A stretch of DNA of 21,077 bases, taken from positions 1 to 21,077 of the forward strand of contig LUJM01000116.1 in the NCBI GenBank assembly GCA_001689415.1. Reading direction: 5' to 3'. Shown here piece after piece: positions 9,692 to 16,814 of this stretch. The notes under the pieces are model-generated. The model did no database searches, was not told the DNA's origin, and saw only the letters and a program-made list of their open reading frames with translations. Origin of the DNA: Bacteroidales bacterium M2. Its GTDB lineage: Bacteria; Bacteroidota; Bacteroidia; Bacteroidales; Muribaculaceae. Positions within the stretch are counted from its first letter, which is position 1; every line of letters begins with the position of its first letter. The position numbers were made by a program, and so were the translations under genes.

Positions 9692-9715
9692 ATATGTTCA
9701 ACTTATGTGAACTAA
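9692..9715. promoter_or_regulatory. Operator-like inverted repeat upstream of hsdM
   Basis: GTTCA (9696-9700), a 7-bp spacer and TGAAC (9708-9712) form an inverted repeat. The same arms and spacer length occur before the kinase gene and before the WYL gene. The flank AATATGTTCA (9691-9700) is identical to that at 14411-14420. Binding by the WYL regulator is inferred. Confidence 0.65.
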
Positions 9716-9720
9716 TTGAA

Positions 9721-10902
9721 TTATTTTGAAGTTGAACCTGTTGAATCCTTCTTCGAGGATAAAACTTTATAGTCACTAAAAGTTAAAAATGAATCAATCA
9801 TTCTTGTTTCTCTGGTCGTCTCGTCATAAATTGGATATGGATGACTATGCGGACGAGTTCTTCTGATTTCGATTTCGTCTCCGTCTCTTAAAGTCTGAAT
9901 TTCTGCTGAACCGCAATAGAATTTGGGCCCTTTACGAGTAACCGTTCCAGTTACAACTTCACGTTCTTTGCATGTAGGTAACCCATCCGCAGATTGCAAC
10001 AGATCATAGTACCATATACATAAATCCATTGCCATGAATGTCAAAGACATCAATAGATAGTCATTACCTACTGTAGAAACATACTGGTCGGCTTTTAACT
10101 TAAGCCCCTCATATTTATGAGAGCCATCTTGTGATAAATCTATTAAAAAGCCAATTTCGTAAGCAAGAGCCGGTGGACAAGCAAATCCATCCCATTCCAA
10201 TGTAGGCAAGGCTCTTTTCAAAGTATTTAATGAATCAATCTGAGGCGGGAAAACTCCTTTGGTCTTTCCATCGTCCAGAATAGACTCAACAATCTTACGA
10301 AGAGCATTAAAATCATCTTTAGCTTCATGGAGTTCTTGGATACACCCGCCTTCATGGCTTAAGATCAACCGGAACAGAGTATTTTCATTCTCAGGAAGAA
10401 TAGAAGCTTTATCCAAAGCGACTCTGTATTTTTTGCGAATCCTATGAGACGGAGAATTAATCGCATCCACATCTTTTGGAATACGTTCGCAAAGTTGTTT
10501 GAACTTATCTTTCGTAAATATTCGGTCCGTTTCAGTGAAATAGTCCAATTCTCCATCAGTATATTTCTCGGCGATAAACTGACCTCTACCAGTATAGAGG
10601 AAAAATGGTATTTCTCTATCGGATGAAGACGCAGAATGGAAAACCTGACGGACAATAGTGAAGCCGGACATATCTCTATCGTCATTTGTAAGAGGCTCCT
10701 GCTTATTGAAATTGGCATCAGTGATTACTGCATCGATTTGGTGTTTGAGCTCTTCAAATTTCAATCGGAACTCATCACCTGTAGTCACAGCAGCAATAAC
10801 ATTGATATGATTGTCAGCAAGGAACTTCTGTTTAAGCTCCTCGCGCATCAGTTGATGAACTTCATCATCAACCCATATTATATTATAAACAACCTTCTGC
10901 AT
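9721..10902 (-). CDS. Response-regulator-like protein: receiver domain plus unknown C-terminal region
   Basis: 393 residues. The first ~140 residues form a receiver domain: acidic pair D12/D13 in IIWVDDE, likely phosphoacceptor D62 in DAVITDANF, switch Thr T104 in FFLYTGR, and Lys K131 in RIFTKDKF. All residues needed for phosphorylation appear present. The rest has no DNA-binding domain that I recognise. It contains a helical part with LSQDGSHKYEG followed by a long hydrophobic helix, and a short beta-rich end with VVTGTVTRKGPKFYCG. Its start overlaps the upstream kinase gene by 20 bp, so the two are translated together and are a natural phosphotransfer pair. Because no output domain is recognised, the effect is probably through protein contact or an enzyme activity not yet named. 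Receiver assignment is firm; the function is not. Confidence 0.8.
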   Translation of the reverse strand: MQKVVYNIIWVDDEVHQLMREELKQKFLADNHINVIAAVTTGDEFRLKFEELKHQIDAVITDANFNKQEPLTNDDRDMSGFTIVRQVFHSASSSDREIPFFLYTGRGQFIAEKYTDGELDYFTETDRIFTKDKFKQLCERIPKDVDAINSPSHRIRKKYRVALDKASILPENENTLFRLILSHEGGCIQELHEAKDDFNALRKIVESILDDGKTKGVFPPQIDSLNTLKRALPTLEWDGFACPPALAYEIGFLIDLSQDGSHKYEGLKLKADQYVSTVGNDYLLMSLTFMAMDLCIWYYDLLQSADGLPTCKEREVVTGTVTRKGPKFYCGSAEIQTLRDGDEIEIRRTRPHSHPYPIYDETTRETRMIDSFLTFSDYKVLSSKKDSTGSTSK

Positions 10903-13288
10903 TATTATAAGTGTTTATGTTTTTGATGCTTAATCCCGGAGCAGGGATAAGCAATTCAAATATAACTTCACCATTTCCATCATTAGTTAGATTGAGAAAT
11001 CCTCCAAGTCTTTTGATAATGGAATATACATGGTATCCGCCAAGTCCGGTTTTGCCTCTATCTCCTGCGACTTTGCCTCTCTTGATGAAGTCCTTTATCG
11101 TGAATGATTCAGGAAATGGATCTCCATTATTTGCAATAGAGATACACACAAATGGTTTGTCCAGATGGTTGACTTCAGAAAGGGAAATGGATACTTTATT
11201 CTCTTCGCTGAATCTATTTTTGAACCCGTGACGCTGAGCGTTCTTGAATATGCAATCCAGAGCAATTCTGAGCAATGTATCGTTGCCCCTGACACACACA
11301 TCATCATACGAAAGATTTGAAATCAATTCGGTCTTGAAGAATTGGTGATTGATATTTGTCCAGCTTTGGATATATTCATTCATGAATGAATGAATTTCAA
11401 TATTCTCCATCGGACAAGCATCAATTGAAAAGTCAGCACCAACAGTTTTTATCAATCGCTTTAGATATTCAAAATTATCCTTTAATTGGACAATCCATTT
11501 TTTCGCGTTATCCGACATTTCTTCATCAGGTAGCACCCCGAGCAAATCACCGATGTTTGAGAATGGGGTATTCATCATGTGAGAGAGGTCGGACACCGTC
11601 TCTCGAGTACCAAGCCGGGCAAGTTCATCTTTTAAAGACTGGGCCTTTTCTGCTTTTTGAGAACTGAGTTCCAACTCAAAGAGACGAGCTTGTTCTTTTT
11701 TAGATGAAGGCGCAACCAACTTTATCGTATCCAGATATCTAACAAGGTCTCGGGCACGTCGCAACTGCATTCCTGAATAATTATTGGCTAAGTTACTAAA
11801 GCGTGAATTATTCAGTAAGGATAAAATCGCGTATTCAAGCACAATAGGTGAATCGTCTTGGAACACGAGTGGAATCTGGTTGGTATTTGCTAAAACATTA
11901 GCGTTCCCATCAAGTCTTACCATTCTCATTTCATCGCCCAAGAACGAAAGGGCAAGTTGGGCGGGTTCCATAGTTTTTCGATATGCTGAAGTCGCACCGG
12001 TCTCTTTAGCTTTCTGAAAATCCATTATTTCCAATAGATTCCGAGAAAAGTCAACTGGTTTAAGAACATATCCTTCATCATAGGGAGTACACATCCTCAT
12101 TTGCGGGATTCTGAATACCTCATTAAAATTGAAGGCACAATATCCTTCTGGAATTGTATCCTCATATCCAGAATACATGGAAGTCACAAATGAATAGTCA
12201 CAATCTCGTAGCTGTTGGATATCTACATCGAACGAAGATTCAGAACATATATCACAATTAAAATAATCTTGAAATAATGTCTCAGAATCCAAAATGTTTC
12301 GCTTTTGCTCCTTCTTAAAACATGACTTGCCATCAATAATTCTTATAGTCTTGTTACTTTTATCCTTATTAAGGACTAAAAGGAAGGTGGATATACCGGT
12401 AGAGTAAAAGATTCCAGCGGGTAAAGAAACAATAGTCTCTATACAATCTGCTTCTGTCAATGCGGCTCGAAGCTCTCTATATTGCGGACCGAATCCAATA
12501 CCAGCCGGCAACACGATTACTGCAGATCTGTAATTATCGTCTTCAAGAAAACGCCACAACAATACCTCCTCAGCTGTGTGGACAGTATGAGGGATATCTA
12601 CCGCTTCTTTTTCATCATCTCGTAATCTCGTCATAAAAGGTGGAATCGAGATCAATGAATTGCAATCCGAGGGATAGCTATGAGTGAGAGGATTTCCCAA
12701 TATGATTTGTTTCGGATTACCACCATGTGCCTCTATATTTATCCTTGCAATGGTTGCAATGGTGAGGTTTTGTTCCAATCCGACCGTATGAATTGTAGTG
12801 AGAGCAGAAACAATTTCGCCGGCTTTTGAATATGGATTAAAGAAGCCTTTGGGATTTAACCCTAAGCCAATCTTTGTGATAAGGCGTACTACTTTATCCG
12901 GAGTATAAAACTCTCCGGTTGAACGACCGATATTGTTTGCAAAGACATTTGATAGACCATCAATTATATCAACATATTTCTTCCCTATATGTAGAGAAGA
13001 AATAGTCTCTAAAAATTTCTGGATACTTTTCTCCGGCATCCCTAAGAATCCACCTTTGATATTTGAAATGGGGTAATCCTGTACTATAATATCACTGAAG
13101 TGGCTATTGTCCTGGCTCAATAGGGTAATATCTATTACATTTCGTTCATCATCGAAAGTAAAATACACCCGATATCCTTTGTGCAGGCAGTACAACACAT
13201 AGTATATTGATATTAAACTCTCTCTATCATGACCGTAGGAGCGAAGAATATCCATTGCGTCAAATAAGGTGTTAATCGGAGTGCTCAT
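10883..13288 (-). CDS. Hybrid sensor kinase: inactive HsdM-like methylase, HsdS-like segment, histidine kinase core
   Basis: 801 residues from the ATG at 13288; an in-frame TTG at 13354 would add 22 residues. Residues 123-140 (STGEFYTPDKVVRLITKI) match the HsdM pattern. Motif I, however, is NPYSKAG (151-157) instead of DPxxGTGG, and motif IV is IPPF (215-218) instead of NPPF, so methylation is unlikely. LPAGIFYSTGISTFLLVL (about 290-306) is again HsdM-like. Residues ~480-555 resemble the end of an HsdS recognition half followed by a coiled coil (LDTIKLVAPSSKKEQARL). Then comes a kinase dimerization helix with H570 in LSHMMNTPFSNI, an N-box FKNAQRH (N683), NNGDP (720-724) and GKTGLGGYHV (745-754). 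The likely role is a DNA-bound sensor that phosphorylates the adjacent receiver protein. It has its own promoter and operator. Confidence 0.85.
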   Translation of the reverse strand: MSTPINTLFDAMDILRSYGHDRESLISIYYVLYCLHKGYRVYFTFDDERNVIDITLLSQDNSHFSDIIVQDYPISNIKGGFLGMPEKSIQKFLETISSLHIGKKYVDIIDGLSNVFANNIGRSTGEFYTPDKVVRLITKIGLGLNPKGFFNPYSKAGEIVSALTTIHTVGLEQNLTIATIARINIEAHGGNPKQIILGNPLTHSYPSDCNSLISIPPFMTRLRDDEKEAVDIPHTVHTAEEVLLWRFLEDDNYRSAVIVLPAGIGFGPQYRELRAALTEADCIETIVSLPAGIFYSTGISTFLLVLNKDKSNKTIRIIDGKSCFKKEQKRNILDSETLFQDYFNCDICSESSFDVDIQQLRDCDYSFVTSMYSGYEDTIPEGYCAFNFNEVFRIPQMRMCTPYDEGYVLKPVDFSRNLLEIMDFQKAKETGATSAYRKTMEPAQLALSFLGDEMRMVRLDGNANVLANTNQIPLVFQDDSPIVLEYAILSLLNNSRFSNLANNYSGMQLRRARDLVRYLDTIKLVAPSSKKEQARLFELELSSQKAEKAQSLKDELARLGTRETVSDLSHMMNTPFSNIGDLLGVLPDEEMSDNAKKWIVQLKDNFEYLKRLIKTVGADFSIDACPMENIEIHSFMNEYIQSWTNINHQFFKTELISNLSYDDVCVRGNDTLLRIALDCIFKNAQRHGFKNRFSEENKVSISLSEVNHLDKPFVCISIANNGDPFPESFTIKDFIKRGKVAGDRGKTGLGGYHVYSIIKRLGGFLNLTNDGNGEVIFELLIPAPGLSIKNINTYNNAEGCL

Positions 13289-13330
13289 ATATTTTCGAGT
13301 TTTAGAGGAACCCGGCGTTGGATTCTGATG

Positions 13331-13338
13331 CAAAGTTA
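13331..13338 (-). promoter_or_regulatory. -7 promoter element for the kinase gene (TAACTTTG)
   Basis: TAACTTTG, followed by CA, is identical to the hsdM element. It lies 42 bp before the ATG at 13288, just after the WYL stop codon. The operator-like repeat lies 10 bp upstream, inside the end of the WYL gene. This position favours the ATG start at 13288 over the earlier TTG. Confidence 0.55.
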
Positions 13339-13348
13339 ATATTGATAG

Positions 13349-13365
13349 GCTCAATCATTGTGAAC
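13349..13365. promoter_or_regulatory. Operator-like inverted repeat upstream of the kinase gene
   Basis: Read on the minus strand: GTTCA, 7-bp spacer, TGAGC. One arm base differs from the perfect form. Arm sequence, spacer length and distance to the -7 element agree with the hsdM copy. It overlaps the last codons of the WYL gene. Confidence 0.55.
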
Positions 13366-14370
13366 CTTTTGATAGAGACTTAAAGTTTTGCTCAATCGTT
13401 GTGCTATTTCTGAGCTTAAATCGGTGGGCGATAATACCTTGATGCCTTCTCCATATGATAATAGCAATTGTTTCAATTCATAGTTGATATATAATTTCAA
13501 CTGAATTATTGTACCGATCTTATCTTTTGATTTTATCTTTTGAGATTCATGAATCGGTTTAGTGATAATATATGGCGTTAATTGAGGTGAAATCCATAAT
13601 TCAACAAACGACATCTCTGCCCCAGTGGGACGTGTGACTCCTACCATATCAGTGAAGTAGTCATCGTTAAAGTCAATCTCATTGTTAGGAATGTATTCTA
13701 TGTCTTTGGCATTGTCAACGTTTTCTATTCTGTCAAATGCAAAAGTAGAGACTGTATTATAGCCTTCCATTCTGCCCAATAGGAACCAACGATTATTGTA
13801 CTCCTTAATATAATATGGATGCACAATCTTATGTTTTACGGAATCATCCTTAAAACTTTTGTAAGATATGTCAAGGACTTCTTTATTACTGATAGCGGAT
13901 AAAAGGCGTGAGAAATATTCTCGACCTACGAGATATTTATTTTCATCGAAACCAACCACACGCTTTCCATCGGGGTCTATATTTAGCGATAACCGAAATC
14001 GTTCAAGAAAAGATTGAAGCCATTCCATCTGCGGCATACCTTCAAACTGAGAAAGTATGGCCATACATTGTGATAGTTGCCCTAATTCATCATCATTGAA
14101 CTGAAGTTTATAGATAGAGGACTCTGGATTCTCGTATGCATATGTCTTGTTTCTCCCGCTTTTGGTTTCAACGATATGGACATCCGGATAGGTACTGTCG
14201 ATATACCGTAAGTCATTTCTTATTGTATTCAGTGCTGTTACCGGTTCATAGCCCTGAAATTCCAGTTCCGTGCTGACGGCTTCCATCAGTCTTACAGTTG
14301 AATAACCGCCTCTTCGCAAGCAGCGGTCGAGAACCTTGTATCGTATGTCTGAGCTTTTGGTATTAGGCAT
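13351..14370 (-). CDS. WYL-domain transcriptional regulator
   Basis: 339 residues from the ATG at 14370. An earlier TTG would start inside the inverted repeat and add 17 hydrophobic residues that do not look like protein N-terminus, so I reject it. The N-terminus (about 8-80) resembles the winged-helix DNA-binding domain of this family (RYKVLDRCLRRGGYS...RNDLRYID). The WYL region lies at about 184-218 (HPYYIKEYNNRWFLLGR...FAFDRIENV), followed by a C-terminal extension domain. WYL proteins sense ligands, often nucleotides or nucleic acids, and several (BrxR and CapW groups) repress phage-defence operons. It is the first gene of the locus, and repeats of one operator type lie before it, before the kinase gene and before hsdM. 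Autoregulation and control of the whole locus are inferred from that. Confidence 0.88.
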   Translation of the reverse strand: MPNTKSSDIRYKVLDRCLRRGGYSTVRLMEAVSTELEFQGYEPVTALNTIRNDLRYIDSTYPDVHIVETKSGRNKTYAYENPESSIYKLQFNDDELGQLSQCMAILSQFEGMPQMEWLQSFLERFRLSLNIDPDGKRVVGFDENKYLVGREYFSRLLSAISNKEVLDISYKSFKDDSVKHKIVHPYYIKEYNNRWFLLGRMEGYNTVSTFAFDRIENVDNAKDIEYIPNNEIDFNDDYFTDMVGVTRPTGAEMSFVELWISPQLTPYIITKPIHESQKIKSKDKIGTIIQLKLYINYELKQLLLSYGEGIKVLSPTDLSSEIAQRLSKTLSLYQKVHND

Positions 14371-14390
14371 GTTCGACTTGTTTAGATACG

Positions 14391-14398
14391 CGAAATTA
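14391..14398 (-). promoter_or_regulatory. Possible -7 element for the WYL gene (TAATTTCG)
   Basis: A near-consensus TAnnTTTG element lies 20 bp before the ATG at 14370 and 14 bp from the operator repeat. An alternative, TAATTTTT, lies closer to the repeat. Confidence 0.4.
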
Positions 14399-14412
14399 AT
14401 AAAAATTATTAA

Positions 14413-14435
14413 TATGTTCAAATGCCGTGAACATA
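14413..14435. promoter_or_regulatory. Operator-like inverted repeat between WYL and the lipoprotein gene
   Basis: TATGTTCA, 7-bp spacer, TGAACATA: a perfect 8-bp inverted repeat and the best of the three copies. It lies 42 bp before the WYL ATG, and also 7 bp before the -7 element of the divergent lipoprotein gene, so it could control both. Confidence 0.7.
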
Positions 14436-14442
14436 ATGAGGC

Positions 14443-14450
14443 TACTTTTG
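14443..14450 (+). promoter_or_regulatory. -7 promoter element for the lipoprotein gene (TACTTTTG)
   Basis: A perfect TAnnTTTG element lies 34 bp before the ATG at 14485. The operator repeat covers the zone where a -33 element would be expected. Confidence 0.55.
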
Positions 14451-14484
14451 CAGCACGAGGATAAAATCCCCCTCGTCTTAAACT

Positions 14485-14883
14485 ATGAAAAAGGTGTTTT
14501 CACTAATGTTGCTCCTTGCAACCCTCATGGTGTTTCTTCCGGCATGTTCTGACGATAAGGACGAGCCGGACGACATCAAGTCTCAAATCATCGGCACATG
14601 GGATGCCACGTCGGTCAAGTTCAGCGATACGGACTGGGTGGACATTTCAAATTACCCCAGTATGGCACTCTCCATCACCTTTAATAAGGATGGCAGCTAC
14701 TATGGTCGTGGCGCACTCGGTAATGGTGGTGGCACTTACACTGTGTCTGGAAAGACTATCAAAACCTATATTGATGGGGAACTTTACGGTACTTACTACG
14801 TCAAAAGCCTGAGCGGTAAGAATGCAGAACTGTCACTAACGATGGGATCATCAAGTATGGATATTTGTGCGGTAAAACGATAA
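14485..14883 (+). CDS. Lipocalin-like lipoprotein
   Basis: 132 residues. A lipoprotein signal peptide (MKKVFSLMLLLATLMVFLPAC) ends at the modified cysteine C21. The acidic run SDDKDEPDD follows directly, which in Bacteroidetes resembles the signal that sends lipoproteins to the cell surface. The mature part fits the small lipocalin-like family common in this phylum: IIGTWDATSVKF at the start, an FNKDGSYYGRG strand and a GTYTVSGKTI strand. Substrate and role are unknown. It is divergent from the restriction locus and precedes two more envelope genes on the same strand. Its promoter carries the operator shared with the WYL gene, though it may only be a bystander. Confidence 0.75.
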   Translation: MKKVFSLMLLLATLMVFLPACSDDKDEPDDIKSQIIGTWDATSVKFSDTDWVDISNYPSMALSITFNKDGSYYGRGALGNGGGTYTVSGKTIKTYIDGELYGTYYVKSLSGKNAELSLTMGSSSMDICAVKR

Positions 14884-14895
14884 AATCAAGAGAGT

Positions 14896-15295
14896 ATGAG
14901 AAAAATTTTACTTGCCGTATTTATGTCCGTCATGATGCTGAGTATCAGCACGACGGCATCGGCAGAAGAAACGACAAAAAGAGTCTATGCTGAGTTGCTT
15001 GGCACCGGCACAAACTTCCTAAACCTCAATAAGTAAGAATGTGAAGGTGTCAGTAGATTTGGGGCAATTTCAGTCTGCAACCAAAGCATACACACTCCTT
15101 GATGTGAATGGTAAGGACATCAAGTTCAACAGTATGGTTGCTGCCATGAACTACATGGGTGAACGCGGATGGAAATTCATTCAGGCGTATGTTGTCACTG
15201 TAAGCAATCAGAATGTACTTCATTGGCTCCTATATAAAGACGTTACTGACCCGGCTCAAATAAAAGAGGGCCTCAATGTCAAAAACATGGACTAA
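14896..15295 (+). pseudogene. Small secreted protein gene broken by a TAAG duplication
   Basis: The first reading frame starts at 14896 with a clear signal peptide (MRKILLAVFMSVMMLSISTTASA, cleaved near residue 23) and runs through RVYAELLGTGTNFLNLNK to a TAA at 15034. The next frame continues the same protein: NVKVSVDLGQFQ, then WKFIQAYVVTVSNQNVLHWLLYKD, ending at 15295. This order matches a small Bacteroidales exported protein family that I remember, of unknown function. The break lies at TAAGTAAG (15030-15037). Removing one TAAG restores one frame of about 131 codons without a stop. It is therefore a recent frameshift, or a sequencing error, or a slippage switch with two units. The next gene starts 18 bp downstream. 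Confidence 0.75.
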
Positions 15296-15313
15296 CTTAT
15301 AAAATATACAGAC

Positions 15314-15886
15314 ATGAAAAAGATTTTCTTCCTTCTTACTATGATAATTACGGTTACTACGTGCTTTGCACAGAGTAGCAAGGGTTATCATGGTTTCGCG
15401 GACCTTGGCTATACAATCGGTGTAGGCGATTACGACTTTGGTCGTTTTGAAATCAGCACCACGCATGGCTATCAGGTGAATCCATATTTCTTCGTTGGCG
15501 GTGGCGTAGGATTCCATTTCATGCAGTCTTACAAGACCAAGGGTATGGACATAGCTCTGGACGAGCGAGATTCAAAGGTGAGTATTCCTCTCTTTGCTGA
15601 CTTCCGTGGAACATTCTCTAAACGTAAATTCGCGCCATTCGTTGACCTCAAACTCGGCTACTTCGTCACAAACAACGATGGATTCTATGGAAATGTATCT
15701 GCCGGATGTCGCATGATAACGAAAGGGAACCAGGCAATCTCTCTTTCTATCGGATATACATATGAGAAACTTGAGTTTGAGACATTTGACCGCTTCACGA
15801 ACCCCGGATACAATATGAATTATACTCGCAATCTACGCAAACTCGACTGCGAGGGTATCTCAATCAAGCTCGGCTACGAGTTCTAA
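15314..15886 (+). CDS. Outer-membrane beta-barrel protein
   Basis: 190 residues. A signal peptide (MKKIFFLLTMIITVTTCFA, cleaved before QSS) is followed by alternating hydrophobic and polar strands rich in Gly and aromatic residues: GYHGFADLGYTIGVGDYDF, FFVGGGVGFHF, FAPFVDLKLGYFV, AISLSIGYTYEKLEF. The protein ends with KLGYEF; a terminal Phe is the typical barrel-assembly signal. It fits small OMP_b-brl or porin-like proteins. No ligand can be named. It follows the broken secreted-protein gene by 18 bp, and probably shares its transcript together with the lipoprotein gene. The envelope trio differs in composition from the defence genes on either side and may be an older part of the chromosome. 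Confidence 0.82.
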   Translation: MKKIFFLLTMIITVTTCFAQSSKGYHGFADLGYTIGVGDYDFGRFEISTTHGYQVNPYFFVGGGVGFHFMQSYKTKGMDIALDERDSKVSIPLFADFRGTFSKRKFAPFVDLKLGYFVTNNDGFYGNVSAGCRMITKGNQAISLSIGYTYEKLEFETFDRFTNPGYNMNYTRNLRKLDCEGISIKLGYEF

Positions 15887-15988
15887 TCAATACTGCCAAA
15901 GCATTTGTCATGTCATACTGACAGACAGATGCCTCTGGCATAGAATTTGTAGTTTTTTAATATATTTCAATCATTAATTCAGAGCAAT
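15887..15988 (+). promoter_or_regulatory. Intergenic region before the Thoeris genes
   Basis: A small hairpin ATGCC-TCT-GGCAT (15929-15941) followed by a T run (15953-15958) may be a weak terminator for the envelope genes. TATATTTC (15961-15968) is a possible -7 element for thsA. Both readings are weak. Confidence 0.3.
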
Positions 15989-16813
15989 ATGCATTTTCAT
16001 TGGACCTCAAGTAAAACGCGTTGGAAAGATAGCCTAACTTTGAGTTTGGCGCTCTTGACTGTAATCCAAACAATTGCTGAAATTATGGGCTTCTTTGATA
16101 TAGAGGTTGTCAAAGATGCCGTTTGGTGGAAAAAAATAATATGCATTGCCATTATCTTTACAATACTTATAATTATTATATTTGTCGTAAAAAATTTGAT
16201 TGCTCTTAAAGGAATAAGTGTTAGTATTGGTGATAACGAAGTGCGAATAAAGCAAGCTGATTTATTCACACAAAACGGACTGCGACTTATTCCATTTAAT
16301 GAGTATTTTGACACACAGGTAGATGATGTGATAATAGCGCATAATACGCTTAATGGCGTTTTCATAGATAAATACGTGGACAACTCCGAGCGTTTGCAAA
16401 ATGTTATCAAAGGAGCTCCAGATGTTAAAGGTGCGTCTTCTCGTTTAGTAAATGGAAGAAACAAGTATCCATTAGGTCGAATAATAAAATTTGACGATTA
16501 TCTGCTACTTGCTTTTACACATTTTGATGATAATAATAGTGCCTATCTTTCCCATACGGACTTTGAGAAATGTTTAATTAAAATGTGGCAAGAAATAAAT
16601 CGAGTTTATGCAAACAAACCAGTTTTTATTCCTCTTCTTGGATCCGGAATAACTCGATTTACTGATACTCCACATAAAGATAACTTGTCTCTTGCAAAAT
16701 GTTTATTGTGTACACTAAAAATAAGCGGAATTCACTTGAAGCAACCAATTACGATTTGTCTTACGGAAGAGACTATAAATGATATAAATATTTATGAACT
16801 AAAATCAAAATAA
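15989..16813 (+). CDS. thsA: Thoeris effector ThsA, membrane-anchored macro-domain type
   Basis: 274 residues. Two membrane segments are visible (about 16-37, and 46-68 with IICIAIIFTILIIIIFVV). A macro-like domain of the DUF6430 kind follows to the end: PFNEYFDTQVDDVIIAHNTLNG (about 103-124), LGRIIKFDDYLLLAFTHFD, and IPLLGSGITR, the usual macro-domain glycine loop. From what is known of type II Thoeris, the TIR partner makes an ADP-ribose-based signal (histidine-ADPR) after phage infection. The macro domain binds it, and the membrane part then kills or stops the cell. The gene is very AT-rich compared with the upstream envelope genes, which suggests transfer. It ends 1 bp before thsB, so the pair is an operon. 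The membrane-plus-macro layout together with the TIR neighbour makes the call firm. Confidence 0.85.
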   Translation: MHFHWTSSKTRWKDSLTLSLALLTVIQTIAEIMGFFDIEVVKDAVWWKKIICIAIIFTILIIIIFVVKNLIALKGISVSIGDNEVRIKQADLFTQNGLRLIPFNEYFDTQVDDVIIAHNTLNGVFIDKYVDNSERLQNVIKGAPDVKGASSRLVNGRNKYPLGRIIKFDDYLLLAFTHFDDNNSAYLSHTDFEKCLIKMWQEINRVYANKPVFIPLLGSGITRFTDTPHKDNLSLAKCLLCTLKISGIHLKQPITICLTEETINDINIYELKSK

Positions 16814-16814
16814 C

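Noticed and set aside
13289..13354. TTG start adding 22 residues to the kinase
   Set aside because: The added residues would be encoded over the promoter-like TAACTTTG element and part of the operator; the ATG at 13288 fits better.
14371..14421. TTG start adding 17 residues to the WYL protein
   Set aside because: It would start inside the inverted repeat and add an unrelated hydrophobic stretch; the ATG at 14370 begins a normal WYL N-terminus.
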